Made by a program: the position numbers and the translations under genes
Notes under the pieces: generated by a model
The model's database searches: none
Told to the model about the DNA's origin: nothing
The model's input: the letters and a program-made list of their open reading frames with translations, nothing else
Shown: positions 13,198 through 14,779 of the stretch, piece after piece
Position numbering within the stretch: position 1 is the stretch's first letter
Layout: each line of letters begins with the position of its first letter
NCBI GenBank assembly: GCA_963582345.1
Contig: CAUZSN010000073.1
Coordinates: 1 to 14,779 of the forward strand
Direction: 5' to 3'
DNA: 14,779 bases
DNA from: CAUZSN01 sp963582345
GTDB taxonomy: Bacteria > Planctomycetota > Planctomycetia > Planctomycetales > Planctomycetaceae

Positions 13198-14547
13198 CTA
13201 CATGCCAAGTAGGTTGATCGCGACTGTGTAATAAATGACAGCCCCGCCCACGTCGACCAATGCGGCGATCAGCGGAGTCGACATCACAGCCGGGTCCATT
13301 CCGAGGTGTCTGCAGATGAGCGGCAGGACAGCGCCGGAGAAGGTGCCGATGATCACGACAAGAAACACGGTGCTAGCGACGACCATCGCTTCCAACGGCG
13401 AACGGCCAAACTGGAAAGAAGCAGCAATAAAGCTAACCAATGCCAGACCGATACCTAATAGGCATCCCACCAGCAGCTCGCGGCGGGCCATACGAACGTT
13501 TTCCTGTTCGGTTAAGTCGCCCAAGGCAAGCGCACGGATAATCAACGTTGCGGATTGAGCACCGGCATTGCCGCCACTTGCCAGGACCAGCGGCAGGAAA
13601 AAAATTAACCAGATGTGTCCTGTGGTCACTTTCTCATAGTGCTGCAAAACTTCGGCCGTGAATAACGCGACGACGGCCAGAAACATTAGCCAAATACCAC
13701 GCTTCCACGCAATCGTGCTGATCGGCGTCTCAAGATAACTGTCTTCCAGCGGGTCAATGGCACCCAAACGATGAACGTCCTCGGTGGCTTCTTCTCGGAA
13801 CACGTCCATCGCATCATCATATGTTACGATTCCGACCAGTTGATTCTGGTTGTCGACTACGGGAATCGCAATGAAGTCGTAACGAGCCAATTCTTGTGCA
13901 ACCAACTCCTGATCATCGTCGACACGCACTCGTATGACGTCACGCTCCATGAATTCGGACAATTGCTTCTCTGGATTGGATAAAATCAATTGTCGCAATG
14001 ACGTGAATCCCGTTAGTCGCCGGTCTTCGTCGACGATGTATATGTAATAGATCGTCTCTCGGTCCGGCGCCTGCTGGCGTAGCCACTCAAGTGCTTCGGT
14101 GACCGTGATACCTTCAGACAGTGAAGCGTATTCGGTGGTCATGATCGATCCGGCACTTTCTTCAGGATACGACAGCAGTTTGCGAATATCGCTGCGTTCC
14201 GCTTGAGCGATCAGGGGCAACAGCGCTTCGACATGCTCTGGTTCCATGCGTTCCAGCAAATCGACGCGGTCGTCCGGGGCCATCGTTTCGATTAGATGCG
14301 AGAGATGCTCTCGGCCAATGACTTGGACCAACTCTGTTTGGTAAGGCAAACTCAAAAACCCAAGAATCTCACCCTGCTGTTCAAAGCTGCAATTCGACAC
14401 GACACGCCACGTTTCGCCCGTCTGCAGTTCTTCCAAAACCTCAGCCGCGACCGCCGGGTGCAACGCCTCGCAAAACTCGGTCATCGCCTGTTTATCGTCT
14501 TCTTCAAGCATCACCCGCAAGTCGGGAAGCAGCAATCGATTATACAT
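13198..14547 (-). CDS. mgtE: Magnesium channel/transporter MgtE
   Basis: MgtE is a dimeric inner-membrane Mg2+ channel gated by cytoplasmic Mg2+ binding. From the ATG at 14547 the protein has 449 residues, the normal length; the frame is open to 14676 but the extra 43 residues are unlike the family. Domains in order: the acidic MgtE_N superhelix (about 1-130, PDDRVDLLERMEPEH at 91-105), two CBS domains (about 133-255, opening SAGSIMTTEY and with FIAIPVVDNQNQLVGIVTYDDA), the connecting plug helix, and five membrane helices from about 283. The channel motifs GGNAGAQSATLIIRALALG (from 325) and DPAVMSTPLIAALVD (408-422) are present, the latter with the pore Asp422. Relatives often have Thr where this has Ala419-420. 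The gene appears to be monocistronic. Confidence 0.95.
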   Translation of the reverse strand: MYNRLLLPDLRVMLEEDDKQAMTEFCEALHPAVAAEVLEELQTGETWRVVSNCSFEQQGEILGFLSLPYQTELVQVIGREHLSHLIETMAPDDRVDLLERMEPEHVEALLPLIAQAERSDIRKLLSYPEESAGSIMTTEYASLSEGITVTEALEWLRQQAPDRETIYYIYIVDEDRRLTGFTSLRQLILSNPEKQLSEFMERDVIRVRVDDDQELVAQELARYDFIAIPVVDNQNQLVGIVTYDDAMDVFREEATEDVHRLGAIDPLEDSYLETPISTIAWKRGIWLMFLAVVALFTAEVLQHYEKVTTGHIWLIFFLPLVLASGGNAGAQSATLIIRALALGDLTEQENVRMARRELLVGCLLGIGLALVSFIAASFQFGRSPLEAMVVASTVFLVVIIGTFSGAVLPLICRHLGMDPAVMSTPLIAALVDVGGAVIYYTVAINLLGM

Positions 14548-14615
14548 TTGGCCCACATTCTCCGATTTGCTAAGACCATGTGTTAACAGCGTGAGCAAAG
14601 CTGATCGGCGAGTAT

Positions 14616-14718
14616 GGCGATTATCACAATCCGTTTGTAATCGCCCCGAAAAACACTGGACTGGACGCGTGTCCAACTATAATACGAGCCTCACCGGAGA
14701 GTCACCCAACGCTCGTAT
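14616..14718 (-). promoter_or_regulatory. Structured leader upstream of mgtE with three hairpins
   Basis: Reading towards mgtE, three perfect stems occur in a row: ATACGAGC/GCTCGTAT (14682-14718, 21-base loop), TGGAC/GTCCA (14662-14675) and GGCGATTA/TAATCGCC (14616-14645). The mgtE ATG follows about 70 bases later. The first stem contains GGTGAGGCTC (14686-14695), a string also found at the 5' end of the M-box magnesium riboswitch that often precedes mgtE. The rest of the M-box core (the GCTGCxGCCC and CCAATGGGT blocks) is not visible, so I do not call an M-box. A TATTAT box overlapping the first stem's 3' arm could instead be a -10 element. Confidence 0.4.
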
Positions 14719-14779
14719 CCGACAAGGTCAATTCGACGGTCTAGACAGAACAAACTACTTACCGTTTGGAGAATTGGAA

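Noticed and set aside
14548..14676. 43-residue N-terminal extension of MgtE
   Set aside because: Family members begin at the equivalent of the ATG at 14547, and the extension would translate through two leader hairpins.
14686..14695. GGTGAGGCTC upstream of mgtE as a full M-box riboswitch
   Set aside because: Only the 5' consensus string matches; the remaining conserved core blocks are not found before the mgtE start.

Overview
The window looks like chromosomal DNA of a planctomycete, most likely of the Pirellula/Rhodopirellula type. This is inferred from protein style (a FliN with a very long N-terminal tail, a secreted CPMC membrane mini-protein beside SCO/DUF420, XseA with HEID/RALTP motif variants), roughly even base composition, several GTG starts and many weak ribosome binding sites. 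No rRNA, tRNA, CRISPR array, insertion sequence or integrase was seen.

Left block (1-3388, + strand): a 5'-truncated DrrA/CcmA-type ABC ATPase overlaps its ABC-2 permease by ATGA. A SCO1/SenC copper chaperone, a DUF420 (CtaM-like) membrane protein and a 91-aa exported CPMC protein follow, the last behind a good sigma70-like promoter. SCO1 plus DUF420 points to cytochrome c oxidase assembly; the ABC pair probably belongs to the same neighbourhood. Middle block (3389-6534, + strand): a non-coding or decayed stretch with a probable gene remnant on the - strand, then a xylose-isomerase-like TIM-barrel protein and both exonuclease VII subunits (xseA, xseB).

Right block (6535-12640, - strand): the flagellar export-gate genes in the order fliN-fliO-fliP-fliQ-fliR-flhB, converging on xseB. 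Directly upstream of fliN lie two broken genes that can be read only by joining frames: a decayed fliL (11822-12264) and, before it, a decayed motB C-terminus (about 12322-12640). No fliM lies between the fliL remnant and fliN. FlhB is full length, but its NPTH self-cleavage motif reads TPTH (Asn269 to Thr). The export gate is thus intact on paper, while stator and basal-body accessory genes next to it have decayed and the substrate-switch protease motif has lost its key residue. This is the most interesting feature of the window.

Far right (12641-14779): further non-coding DNA with a possible + strand gene remnant, then mgtE (- strand), a CBS-domain magnesium channel whose upstream region holds three successive hairpins.
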